Shown piece after piece: positions 52,827 through 60,396 of a stretch of 64,000 nt of DNA. Source of the DNA: Bog-473 sp963838835 (GTDB lineage Bacteria; Actinomycetota; Acidimicrobiia; Acidimicrobiales; RAAP-2); contig CAWITA010000017.1 of NCBI GenBank assembly GCA_963838835.1, positions 11,806 through 75,805 of the forward strand, given 5' to 3'. The notes beneath the pieces were generated by a model. That model was not told the origin of the DNA, ran no database searches, and saw only the letters and a program-made list of their open reading frames with translations. The number at the start of each line of letters is the position of its first letter. Position 1 is the first letter of the stretch. The translations under genes and the position numbers were made by a program.

Positions 52827-53531
52827 GTGGCGGAAATCAAGGTTGACCACGCTCAGACGCTGGCGAAGGTCCAGATCTTCTCTGGGCTCACGGAATCGGA
52901 ACTAGCTTTCCTGGCCCAGCGTGCGGTGCCTCGCCGTTTTTCTCCGGGCGAAACCGTTTTCGGCGAGGGCGAGCCGTGCGCGGGACTGTATGTCGTCGAG
53001 TCCGGACACGTCCGCATCTTCAAAAGTTCCGCCAGTGGACGTGAACAGGTTCTCAGTATCGATGGGCCGGGCAGCTCCATCGCAGAGCTGCCGGTCTTCG
53101 ATGGGGGAAACTACCCGGCCTCGGTGACCGCGGTCGACGACGCCACACTTCTGTTTGTCAGTAAACAAGACTTTCAGGCACTCTGCCTGGCTCATCCTCA
53201 AGTTGCGCTCAAGGTGCTGCGCGTGGTCGGTGCTCGGCTGCGGCGGCTGGTGGGAATCATCGAGGAGCTTTCGTTTACCACCGTGCGGCACCGGCTGGCT
53301 TCGTTCCTGTTGCGCCTCGCCCGAACTGAAGGCAAGCACGCGGCTGACGGAGTGGAAGTCACTTTGCCGGTCAGCAACCAGGAATTGGCATCGCAGATCG
53401 GGACCGTCCGCGAGCTGATTTCCCGCAATCTTTCCCGCTTCCAATCCGAAGGATTGGTAAGGATCGATGGACGCAGCGTGATCATTCTCGATCTGAAGGC
53501 TTTAGAAGCTGAACTCCGGTCTGCCGAATAG
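52827..53531 (+). CDS. Crp/Fnr-family transcriptional regulator
   Basis: The 234-residue protein has an N-terminal cyclic-nucleotide-binding-type domain (FSPGETVFGEGEPCAGLYVV, GSSIAELPVFDGGNYPASVT) and a C-terminal winged helix (PVSNQELASQIGTVRELISR). The recognition helix R-E-L-I-S-R keeps the Arg-Glu-x3-Arg spacing that CRP uses to read GTGA. The N-terminal cysteine set of FNR is absent, so it should not carry an oxygen-sensing [4Fe-4S] cluster; an NO/haem sensor of Dnr/Nnr type is possible. Matching GTGA-N6-TCA palindromes occur at 53581 and 56413. Confidence 0.88.
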   Translation: MAEIKVDHAQTLAKVQIFSGLTESELAFLAQRAVPRRFSPGETVFGEGEPCAGLYVVESGHVRIFKSSASGREQVLSIDGPGSSIAELPVFDGGNYPASVTAVDDATLLFVSKQDFQALCLAHPQVALKVLRVVGARLRRLVGIIEELSFTTVRHRLASFLLRLARTEGKHAADGVEVTLPVSNQELASQIGTVRELISRNLSRFQSEGLVRIDGRSVIILDLKALEAELRSAE

Positions 53532-53580
53532 CTCCTCCGAGACCTCCCAACCCCAAGTCTGACGTCTTCTTGCGGTCGCC

Positions 53581-53622
53581 GTGACAAAAGTCATCGGCAC
53601 GCTACCGATATTCCTCTAACTT
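53581..53622 (+). promoter_or_regulatory. Crp-type operator and class II promoter before ric
   Basis: GTGACAAAAGTCAT (53581-53594) is a near-palindrome with GTGA-N6-TCA spacing. Exactly 22 bases later comes TAACTT (53617-53622), a plausible -10. That places the site centre at -41.5, the class II activator position for CRP/FNR proteins. The same geometry recurs at 56413. The ric start is at 53675. Confidence 0.6.
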
Positions 53623-53674
53623 CAAAGTCAAGCGCACCACAAGGATGTGGAGATGCGCTGCCGAGGAGGATGCG

Positions 53675-54399
53675 ATGAGCATGACCACCGAAAAAACCGT
53701 ACGGGAATTGGCCCTGGAAAACCCTGCCGCAACCCGAGTTTTTGAGAAGCTGGGCATCGACTACTGTTGTGGCGGAAATCAGTCGTTGGAACAAGCCTGC
53801 CACGCGGCCAATCTGCCGGTGGATCAGGTACTGGATTCCCTCGAAATGGCCGAGCAGGCAACGCGAGCGGAACAGAAGGTCCATGACTGGCAAAAGGAGA
53901 TGCTCGGCGATCTGGTTGCGCACATCAAGAGTACTCATCACAAGTACACGCGCGAGGAGATTGCCCGCCTCGGTCCTTTGTTCGTCAAGGTCTGCTCTGT
54001 GCATGGCCAAAACCATCCTGAACTGGTGGAGATCCGCACAACCTTCGCGGGGCTGGCACAGGAACTGACCATGCACATGATGAAGGAAGAGATGGTGCTG
54101 TTCCCTTACATCGTAAGGATGGAGGAGGCGGTCATCCAGAATGAGCCGGTGCTGCCGCCGCCTTTCGGCAGCGTGCAAAACCCGGTTTCGATGATGGAGC
54201 ACGAGCACGACTCCGCAGGGAACGCCTTGCGCGCGATGCGTCAGGCAAGCGTCGGTTACACGCCGCCGGGCGATGCCTGCATCAGCTTCCAGACCTTGTA
54301 CAAAGCCTGGCGGACTTCGAAGCCGATCTGCACCAGCACATTCATCTGGAAAACAACATTCTGTTTCCGCGAGCGATCGCGATGGAAAAGGCGCATTAA
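53675..54399 (+). pseudogene. ric: iron-sulfur cluster repair di-iron protein (RIC/ScdA/YtfE), frameshift near the 3' end
   Basis: ATG 53675 follows a GAGGAGGA ribosome binding site. The N-terminal DUF542 segment FEKLGIDYCCGGNQSLEQAC and a hemerythrin-like domain (HHKYTREEIARLGPLF, VHGQNHPELVEIR, MHMMKEEMVLFPYI, MEHEHDSAGNALRAMR) are clear. Near 54309 one base appears to be missing (GCCTGG for GCCCTGG). Restoring it gives LADFEADLHQHIHLENNILF with the last His ligands and a stop at 54399. RIC proteins repair Fe-S clusters damaged by NO or peroxide. This fits the nitrate/NO setting; an indel error is likely. Confidence 0.85.
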
Positions 54400-54414
54400 C
54401 CGGAGATTCGAGCC

Positions 54415-55749
54415 ATGTCGGCCTTAGCAACGCGTATTGAGAAAGAGGCTGGCCGGCCGCTTACACCGCTGGAAATTTTCGATATCACCGCGGCCCACGA
54501 GAGCTCGTTGTCCCGCCTGCTGATGCTCTACATCAGCACCGGCCTCGTATTCATGCTGCTCCCGGGGACTTTCCTCGGTGTCTGGAACCTGATGGCGATC
54601 AGTAGCCGTCGTTCGGCGGATTCCGTGTCTCCGGCATGGATTCAGGCGCACGGCCACGCGCAGATCTTTGGCTGGATTGGCACATTTATCCTCGGTATCG
54701 GTTTCTATTCCATACCCAAGATTGCGCAGGATGAAGTCGTTTGCGCTATCGACAGTGTGGTCGTCCTGGGCGCTATGGACCTCCGGTGTCACGCTGCGCT
54801 GGCTGACCAGCGTCTACCAGTGGCACTGGCGAGTGCTTCTTCCGCTCTCGGCGACACTCGAAGTGGCTGCGTTTGCGATTTTCTTTCGCACCGTTTCTGG
54901 CCACCGTCCTCAAGACTCCGGCAAGGAAAAGCTGGACGAATGGGTGTTGGTGGTGATCACTGGATCGGTGGGTCTGCTGCTCACACTGCTCATCAACTTC
55001 GGAGCTACCTTGTTTCTCGCTTCGCGGGGCACGTCCCCAGAACTGCCGCCGGATTTCGACCAGCGCTTCCTCGTGCTCCAGACCTGGGGATTCCTCGTCG
55101 TGTTCGTCTGGGGATTCAGCGCGAAGTGGCTTCCGGTATTTCTGGGATTGCGGCCTATTCACGGTCGTGTTTTGTTGTCGGCCGTCGGACTAAATTCCAC
55201 GGGAGTCCTGACAGCACTTGGCGGCTTGATGGTAACGGCAGCGTTCCTCCTGTTCGCGGGGATAGTCACCGCCGTGTATGCGCTCAGACTCTTCGAGTTG
55301 CCTCCGCGTCCAGCCAAAATCAAGGGTGTGCACGCGAGCTTCCCGGTTTTTGTGAGATTGGCGTATGGGTGGGCGCTAATTGCCGCATCCCTCGGCATCT
55401 GGGCCTCCTCGGTCGCCAACTCGCATGGAATTTGGGGAGCTTCCCGTCACGCGCTTACCGTTGGCTTCTTGGCGATGATGGTATTTGCGGTGGGTCAGCG
55501 AGTGCTCCCGGCATTTTCCGGAATGCGATTGCTCTTCAGCACCAAGCTTATGTTTCTCGCGATGCTGACTCTGACGGTCGGATGCCTGCTGCGCGTCAGT
55601 TCTGAAATTCTGGCTTACCAGGGATTCGCTCGTTGGGCGTGGTCGTGGCTTCCTGTATCCGCGCTTACAGAAATGACAGCTGTTACACTGTTTGCAGTGA
55701 ATTTATTCGCTACCTTTATCGCAGCCCGCGCGGTCAGGAGGCTGAGAAC
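54415..55749 (+). pseudogene. NnrS-like multi-helix haem/copper protein, frameshifted
   Basis: The first frame starts at ATG 54415 and includes MLLPGTFLGVWNLMAISS and the His-rich QAHGHAQIFGWIGTFILGIG, a hallmark of NnrS-type twelve-helix proteins. Near 54721 (AAGATTGCGC) the frame shifts by one base and resumes as RRMKSFALSTVW, WLTSVYQWHWRVLLPL, VWGFSAKWLPVFLGLRP, SHGIWGASRHALTVGFLAMM and VGQRVLPAFSGMRLLF. NnrS proteins protect against nitrosative stress in denitrifiers. The exact C-terminus is uncertain because the hemerythrin gene begins at 55750. Confidence 0.75.
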
Positions 55750-56311
55750 ATGCCTGTTCAAATCGGAGCCAAGGCTCACAACTTCACGGATCCCACCGGC
55801 CTGCTTTCGGACTGCCACCGCCGCGTTGAGATGTTCCTCGGCACGCTTGGAGGCGGTGGCACAAACGATAGATAGTTCTCCTACGGGGGAAACTAGCCGA
55901 GCGCTGGAGTCCGCCTTGCGCTACTTCGAGCAAGCCGCGCCGAAGCACACAGCTGACGAGGAGGAGTCGTTGTTTCCCCGGTTGCGTCAGATCCAGCATC
56001 CAGAAGTTCAGTCCGCCTTCTCACGACTGGAGCAACTGGAGGAGGAGCATCGGTGGGCAGCCCCGTTGCACGCAAGGGTGGCACGCCTGGGAGCACAGTA
56101 TCTCGCTGCGGGAAGTCTCTCCAGTCCTGAGGTTGCGGAATTTCGCAAAGCTGTTGCGAGTCTTGCGTCGATGTACAAGGAACACATTCGCTTCGAGGAC
56201 CAACTTGTGTTTCCTTTGGCAGTCCGGATGTTGTCTGACGCCGACAAATCGGCCATCGCAGAGGAGATGGCGGACCGCAGAGACATCAGGATCGTGGCAG
56301 GGCCAAGATGA
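55750..56311 (+). pseudogene. hemerythrin HHE-domain protein, frameshifted
   Basis: ATG 55750 has a perfect AGGAGG eight bases upstream. The frame reads MPVQIGAKAHNFTDPTGLLS and CHRRVEMFLGTL, then is lost at about 55848 in CTTGGAGGCG. One base less gives EAVAQTIDSSP and continues with AAPKHTADEEESLFPRL, LEQLEEEHRWAAPLHA and MYKEHIRFEDQLVFPLA. The His/Glu ligands of a di-iron hemerythrin bundle are all present. It probably binds O2 or NO or works with the adjacent RIC protein. It ends at TGA 56311. Confidence 0.78.
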
Positions 56312-56412
56312 AGGCGCGCAAGTGGCAGGGAACAGTTGCTTCGACCAAACGCGAAAGAACTGATTCCCCCGCTGGCGTCATTCATGCCAATCAACTCCAA
56401 GTATTTCTGACC

Positions 56413-56454
56413 GTGACTTAGGTCACAGCCAGCGGCAACTTCTGCACATAAAGT
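56413..56454 (+). promoter_or_regulatory. Crp-type operator and class II promoter before the respiratory genes
   Basis: GTGACTTAGGTCAC (56413-56426) is a perfect 5+5 palindrome with a 4-base spacer. It matches the CRP core GTGA-N6-TCAC. Exactly 22 bases on is TAAAGT (56449-56454), a -10-like hexamer, the same spacing as at 53581. The first gene starts at 56475. Confidence 0.65.
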
Positions 56455-56474
56455 TGGCAGTCGGTGTGTTCTAG

Positions 56475-58382
56475 GTGAGAACCGTGGACGAACCACGCTA
56501 CAGCGTCCGAGTGGCGGACAACGGGTACTGGCGCGAACAGATCAAGTGCCAGTATGCCTGTCCAGTTCATACCGACGCTCGCGGATATGTGCGGGCAATT
56601 GCAGCGGGGGATTACGAACAGGCGTACCTGATTGCTCGTGGGCCCAATCCTTTAGCGTCCCTTTGCGGCCGCATTTGTGGTGCGCCATGCGAAGCGGCCT
56701 GCCGTAGGGGAACCATCGATCAGCCGATCTCGATCCGGGCCCTGAAGCGGTTTGTCTGTGAGAAGTTCGGAAGCGATGCCCGCAGGGATGCTGGGCGCGA
56801 ACTGTTCCCCTACCTGAAGAACAAGACGGAAACGCGCCAGTGTGACGATATTGAAGAACTCAGCCACGTGCTTGAGTTCCTTGCGAATGCCAGCTTTCCC
56901 AAACCCACCGGGGAACGAGTCGCGATCATCGGCTCAGGGCCAGCGGGGCTGGCTGCCGGACACGATCTCGCCCTGATGGGATTCCGCCCCACGATCTTTG
57001 AGATGGAACCGCAGCCTGCCGGAATGCTGTACACCGGTGTCCCCGGATATCGCCTGCCGCGGGAATTGATCCGGGCAGAGGTCGCGGTAATTCAGTCCCT
57101 TGGCGTCGAAATCCGTTGCAGCACACAGGTCGGGAAGGATGTCAGCTTTGTAGATCTTAGGCGCGACTTTGCCGCCGTCATCATCGCCTGTGGCGCGAAG
57201 CGCTCGCGGGCGCTCCCCATTCCCAACGCCGACGCTATTGGTGTGATGGGTGGAGTGGACTTCCTGCGCGATGTGTCACTGGGCAAAGAAGTTTCGCTGG
57301 GACAGCGGGTTGTTGTGATCGGCGGCGGCAATGTTGCTTACGACGTCGCCCGGACGGTCCTGCGGCAGGAAGAATATGACGTGTCGCGCACGGCGGCCCG
57401 TATGGCGGGAGTGCGGCAGGTGAATCTGGTCTGCCTGGAATCTCTCGAAGAGATGCCTGCCGACACGGTGGAAATCCTGGAGGGCCAGGAAGAGGGCGTG
57501 AGCCGCCACAACGGTTGGGGGCCGAGAGAGGTTCTGGTCGAGGAGAGGAACGGACAGAGATTTGTGCGTGGCGTGAAGTTCGCGCGATGCACGCAAGTGT
57601 ATGACGAGAACAAACGCTTTGCGCCGAAGTTCGATGAGTCGACGACAACTGAAATCGAAGCTGACACGGTCCTCCTTTCAGTCGGGCAGTCGGCGGACCT
57701 CAGTTTTATCGATGCGCAACGCGATGGGATCGAGATGCGCTCGCCGCAGCAGATCGTCAACGACCCGGTGACCTGTGCGACTTCAGCGCCTAGCATATTC
57801 ATCGCGGGCGACATTGCCTACGGACCCCGGCTCATGATCCATGCCATTGCCAGTGGCAAGCAGGCGGCTCGTTCGGTCTATCGTTACCTACGCGGTAGGG
57901 AAATCGCGCCCGAAGAAGTCCAGTGCCATTTCCCCATCGAGCACTATCGCCGCGAAAAACATTACGAGCGGCGGGCACGGCTGCACATTCCTACACGCTC
58001 CGCGGAAGAACGCCTGAAGCGTCCGACCGCACTCGTCGAGATCGGATACAACGAGGAACAGGCGTGCGCCGAAGCCGGCCGCTGCCTCGATTGCGGCATC
58101 AACACCATCTTCGACGGAGAACGTTGCATTTTGTGCGGCGGCTGCGTGGATGTCTGCCCCACTGTATGTCTGAAGCTGGTGACCTTCGACCGTTTAACAC
58201 TTACACCCGAACTTGAGACCGCCACGCGCGAGTTGAACCTCGATCCTACCGATCTCTCCGCCATCATCAAGGATGAAGAACGCTGCATCCGCTGCGGATT
58301 GTGTGCGCAGCGCTGTCCAACCACCGCCATCACCATGGAACAGTTCAGTTTTGCCAAGGAGTGGAAGCCATGTCCCGTCTAG
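56475..58382 (+). CDS. GltD-like FAD/NAD(P) oxidoreductase with C-terminal ferredoxin domain
   Basis: This 635-residue protein resembles the glutamate synthase small subunit. N-terminal cysteines lie in KCQYACPVHTDARGYV and LCGRICGAPCEAACRRG (Fe-S). An FAD loop (VAIIGSGPAGLAAGHDLAL), an NAD(P) loop (VVVIGGGNVAYDVARTVL) and ADTVLLSVGQSADLSF follow. Two [4Fe-4S] ferredoxin motifs, CILCGGCVDVCP and CIRCGLCAQRCP, close the protein. There is no glutamine amidotransferase partner here, so glutamate synthesis is unlikely. Its position before a Rieske-cytochrome b-molybdoenzyme set suggests electron transfer. GTG 56475 or 56484 could be the start. Confidence 0.85.
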   Translation: MRTVDEPRYSVRVADNGYWREQIKCQYACPVHTDARGYVRAIAAGDYEQAYLIARGPNPLASLCGRICGAPCEAACRRGTIDQPISIRALKRFVCEKFGSDARRDAGRELFPYLKNKTETRQCDDIEELSHVLEFLANASFPKPTGERVAIIGSGPAGLAAGHDLALMGFRPTIFEMEPQPAGMLYTGVPGYRLPRELIRAEVAVIQSLGVEIRCSTQVGKDVSFVDLRRDFAAVIIACGAKRSRALPIPNADAIGVMGGVDFLRDVSLGKEVSLGQRVVVIGGGNVAYDVARTVLRQEEYDVSRTAARMAGVRQVNLVCLESLEEMPADTVEILEGQEEGVSRHNGWGPREVLVEERNGQRFVRGVKFARCTQVYDENKRFAPKFDESTTTEIEADTVLLSVGQSADLSFIDAQRDGIEMRSPQQIVNDPVTCATSAPSIFIAGDIAYGPRLMIHAIASGKQAARSVYRYLRGREIAPEEVQCHFPIEHYRREKHYERRARLHIPTRSAEERLKRPTALVEIGYNEEQACAEAGRCLDCGINTIFDGERCILCGGCVDVCPTVCLKLVTFDRLTLTPELETATRELNLDPTDLSAIIKDEERCIRCGLCAQRCPTTAITMEQFSFAKEWKPCPV

Positions 58383-58834
58383 ATCCACCCCGTGTTAGCC
58401 GGCGCAGCTTTTTGAGCTTGGCGTCGCTGGGAAGCTTCTTTGCCGCAATGGGCACAGCGGCTGTCGGTTTGCTCCGCCTGCCGAACCCGGCGGTGCTGCC
58501 CGGACCTGTGCGTCGTTTCAAACTCGGGCCGCCGGAGCAGTTTTCCGCTGGAAGTGAAACTCTCTTTGCCGAGCAGAACCTCGTGCTCTTTCGCGACGAC
58601 GAAGGCTTCTACGCGATTTCGAGCACGTGCACGCACCTGGGCTGCACCGTGGCGCGATCAAAGGATGGGTTTGCTTGCCCTTGCCACGGTTCCCGTTTTA
58701 ACAGCAAGGGCAACGTGGTGGGTGGGCCGGCGCCGCGCCCGCTGCCCTGGCTCGAAGTCAGCCGCGCGGCCAACGGCGACTTGGTCGTCAACGCTGACAA
58801 CGAAGTCCCGGAGGGCACGCGCTACCGCGTGTAG
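58370..58834 (+). CDS. Rieske [2Fe-2S] protein with Tat signal
   Basis: ATG 58370 overlaps the end of the flavoprotein gene and has AAGGAG upstream. The N-terminus VSRRSFLSLASLGSFFAAMG is a twin-arginine signal-anchor. Cluster ligands are in CTHLGCTV and FACPCHGSRFN (C-x-H-x2-C ... C-x2-H). The 154-residue length matches bc1/b6f-type Rieske subunits. It should sit on the outer side of the membrane and take electrons from quinol at the cytochrome b encoded next. Confidence 0.92.
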   Translation: MSRLDPPRVSRRSFLSLASLGSFFAAMGTAAVGLLRLPNPAVLPGPVRRFKLGPPEQFSAGSETLFAEQNLVLFRDDEGFYAISSTCTHLGCTVARSKDGFACPCHGSRFNSKGNVVGGPAPRPLPWLEVSRAANGDLVVNADNEVPEGTRYRV

Positions 58835-58844
58835 GAGGCACACC

Positions 58845-60386
58845 GTGGCAGAGACCGCAACCAAAGAATTTCTGCACAACCTGCGCGAACTCCCCCAGAC
58901 GGTGAAGGACTCCTGCTTCCGCCTGGGGAAAGAGCCCGAATCGGAGCGCGAAGAATCGCAGGCCACATTTCATAACCTTTTTCTGCACATCCACAGCGTC
59001 CGGGTCCACGTGCGCACGCTTAAACCTACGCTTACCTTCGGACTCGGCTTGGTGGCCACGGCCAGTTTCCTGATCACCCTCATCACCGGCGTTCTGCTGA
59101 TGGTCTACTACAAGCCCTCGACCGACCTTGCCTATCAATCGATCAAAGATATTCACTTCACGGTTTCCACGGGACGCTTCATCCGCAATATTCATCGCTG
59201 GTCGGCGCAGTTGATGGTGCTGGTGGTCCTGCTGCACATGGCGCGGGTCTTCTTTACCGCGAGTTACAAGAAGCCGCGCGAATTCAACTGGCTGATCGGG
59301 CTGGGGCTGCTAGTGATCACTCTGGCGCTGAGCTTCACCGGCTACCTACTGCCTTGGGATCAACTGGCGTACTGGGCGATTACGATCGGCTCGAACATCG
59401 CCAACTCTCCGCGCGAACTGACCGACGCAATCGGCATTACGAAGTTCTTTGACCCGGGCGGCTTCCAGAAGCGACTCCTGCTGGGCGCGAACTACGTCGG
59501 GCAGGACGCGCTGATTCGTTTCTACGTTCTGCATGTCTTCGTTCTTCCGCTCGCACTGGTTACGTTGCTCGGTGTGCACTTCTGGCGTATCCGCAAAGAT
59601 GGCGGCCTCGCCAAGCCCGAGGATCCGCCCGGCGGACTGGCCGAGTGGGGCGGAGAAAGGCGCCCGGTATTCCAGCCGCTGGCCACGAAAACCTATGGCC
59701 TGATGGCGTTGGTGAAAGGCAAGCGTCCACCGGTTAATCGCGGGCCCGAGAACACGGTGATGAGTTGGCCGCACTTATTCTGGGCGGAACTCTCCGTCTT
59801 CATGGTGACGGTGGCGGTCACGCTGATCCTGGCTTTCTATAGCGATGCGCCGCTGAAAGAACTAGCGAACGCAGCCATTCCGGAAAATCCGGCGAAGGCG
59901 CCTTGGTACTTCCTGGGGCTTCAGGAACTGGTCTCCTATTCGGCGTTCATGGGAGGCATGTTGATTCCCATGATCGTCCTAGTCGGACTTGCGCTGATTC
60001 CGTTTCTGGATCGCCGTCCTGGAGGCGAAGGCACGTGGTTCGGCACCAGCCACGAGCGCTCGGTGTTCTGGCAATCCTTGTTCTTTGCTTGTGCCGTGAC
60101 CGTCGGCATGCTCGCCTTTACGGTCAACTACGGTTGGCTGCGAAACTGGTTCCCCAACATTCACCAGCTCTGGATCATCGCGATTAACCCCGGTTCGCTG
60201 TTTGTCCTGATCTTTGCTGCCTGGTCGCTCTTCATTCTGAAGCGCAAAGATTCGGTGCGCCTGGCAGCAGTCTCGTTATTCACCTGTTTTCTGGTCGGGT
60301 TCACTCTGCTGACCTACTTTGCGACGGTCCATCGCGGGCCCAACTGGCACTTTTACTGGTGGCCCTCGCAATGGCCGGTGCACTGA
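58845..60386 (+). CDS. cytochrome b (fused b6 + subunit IV type)
   Basis: GTG 58845 follows GTAGGAGG. The 513-residue protein has about nine helices. Haem ligands are in RNIHRWSAQLMVLVVLLHMA and LIRFYVLHVFVLPLAL with LLGVHFWRIRKD, and TGYLLPWDQLAYWAI lies at the quinol side. PAKAPWYFLGLQELVSYSAF replaces the PEWY motif with P-x-P-W-Y, as in many bacterial b/c1 complexes. Both b6- and subunit-IV-like halves are in one chain. With the Rieske gene before and cytochrome c after, it forms a bc-type quinol oxidising complex. Confidence 0.92.
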   Translation: MAETATKEFLHNLRELPQTVKDSCFRLGKEPESEREESQATFHNLFLHIHSVRVHVRTLKPTLTFGLGLVATASFLITLITGVLLMVYYKPSTDLAYQSIKDIHFTVSTGRFIRNIHRWSAQLMVLVVLLHMARVFFTASYKKPREFNWLIGLGLLVITLALSFTGYLLPWDQLAYWAITIGSNIANSPRELTDAIGITKFFDPGGFQKRLLLGANYVGQDALIRFYVLHVFVLPLALVTLLGVHFWRIRKDGGLAKPEDPPGGLAEWGGERRPVFQPLATKTYGLMALVKGKRPPVNRGPENTVMSWPHLFWAELSVFMVTVAVTLILAFYSDAPLKELANAAIPENPAKAPWYFLGLQELVSYSAFMGGMLIPMIVLVGLALIPFLDRRPGGEGTWFGTSHERSVFWQSLFFACAVTVGMLAFTVNYGWLRNWFPNIHQLWIIAINPGSLFVLIFAAWSLFILKRKDSVRLAAVSLFTCFLVGFTLLTYFATVHRGPNWHFYWWPSQWPVH

Positions 60387-60396
60387 GGAGAATGCG

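Noticed and set aside
56475..58382. Glutamate synthase small subunit (gltD) for nitrogen assimilation
   Set aside because: The C-terminal ferredoxin motifs, the absence of gltB and the respiratory neighbours argue against that role.
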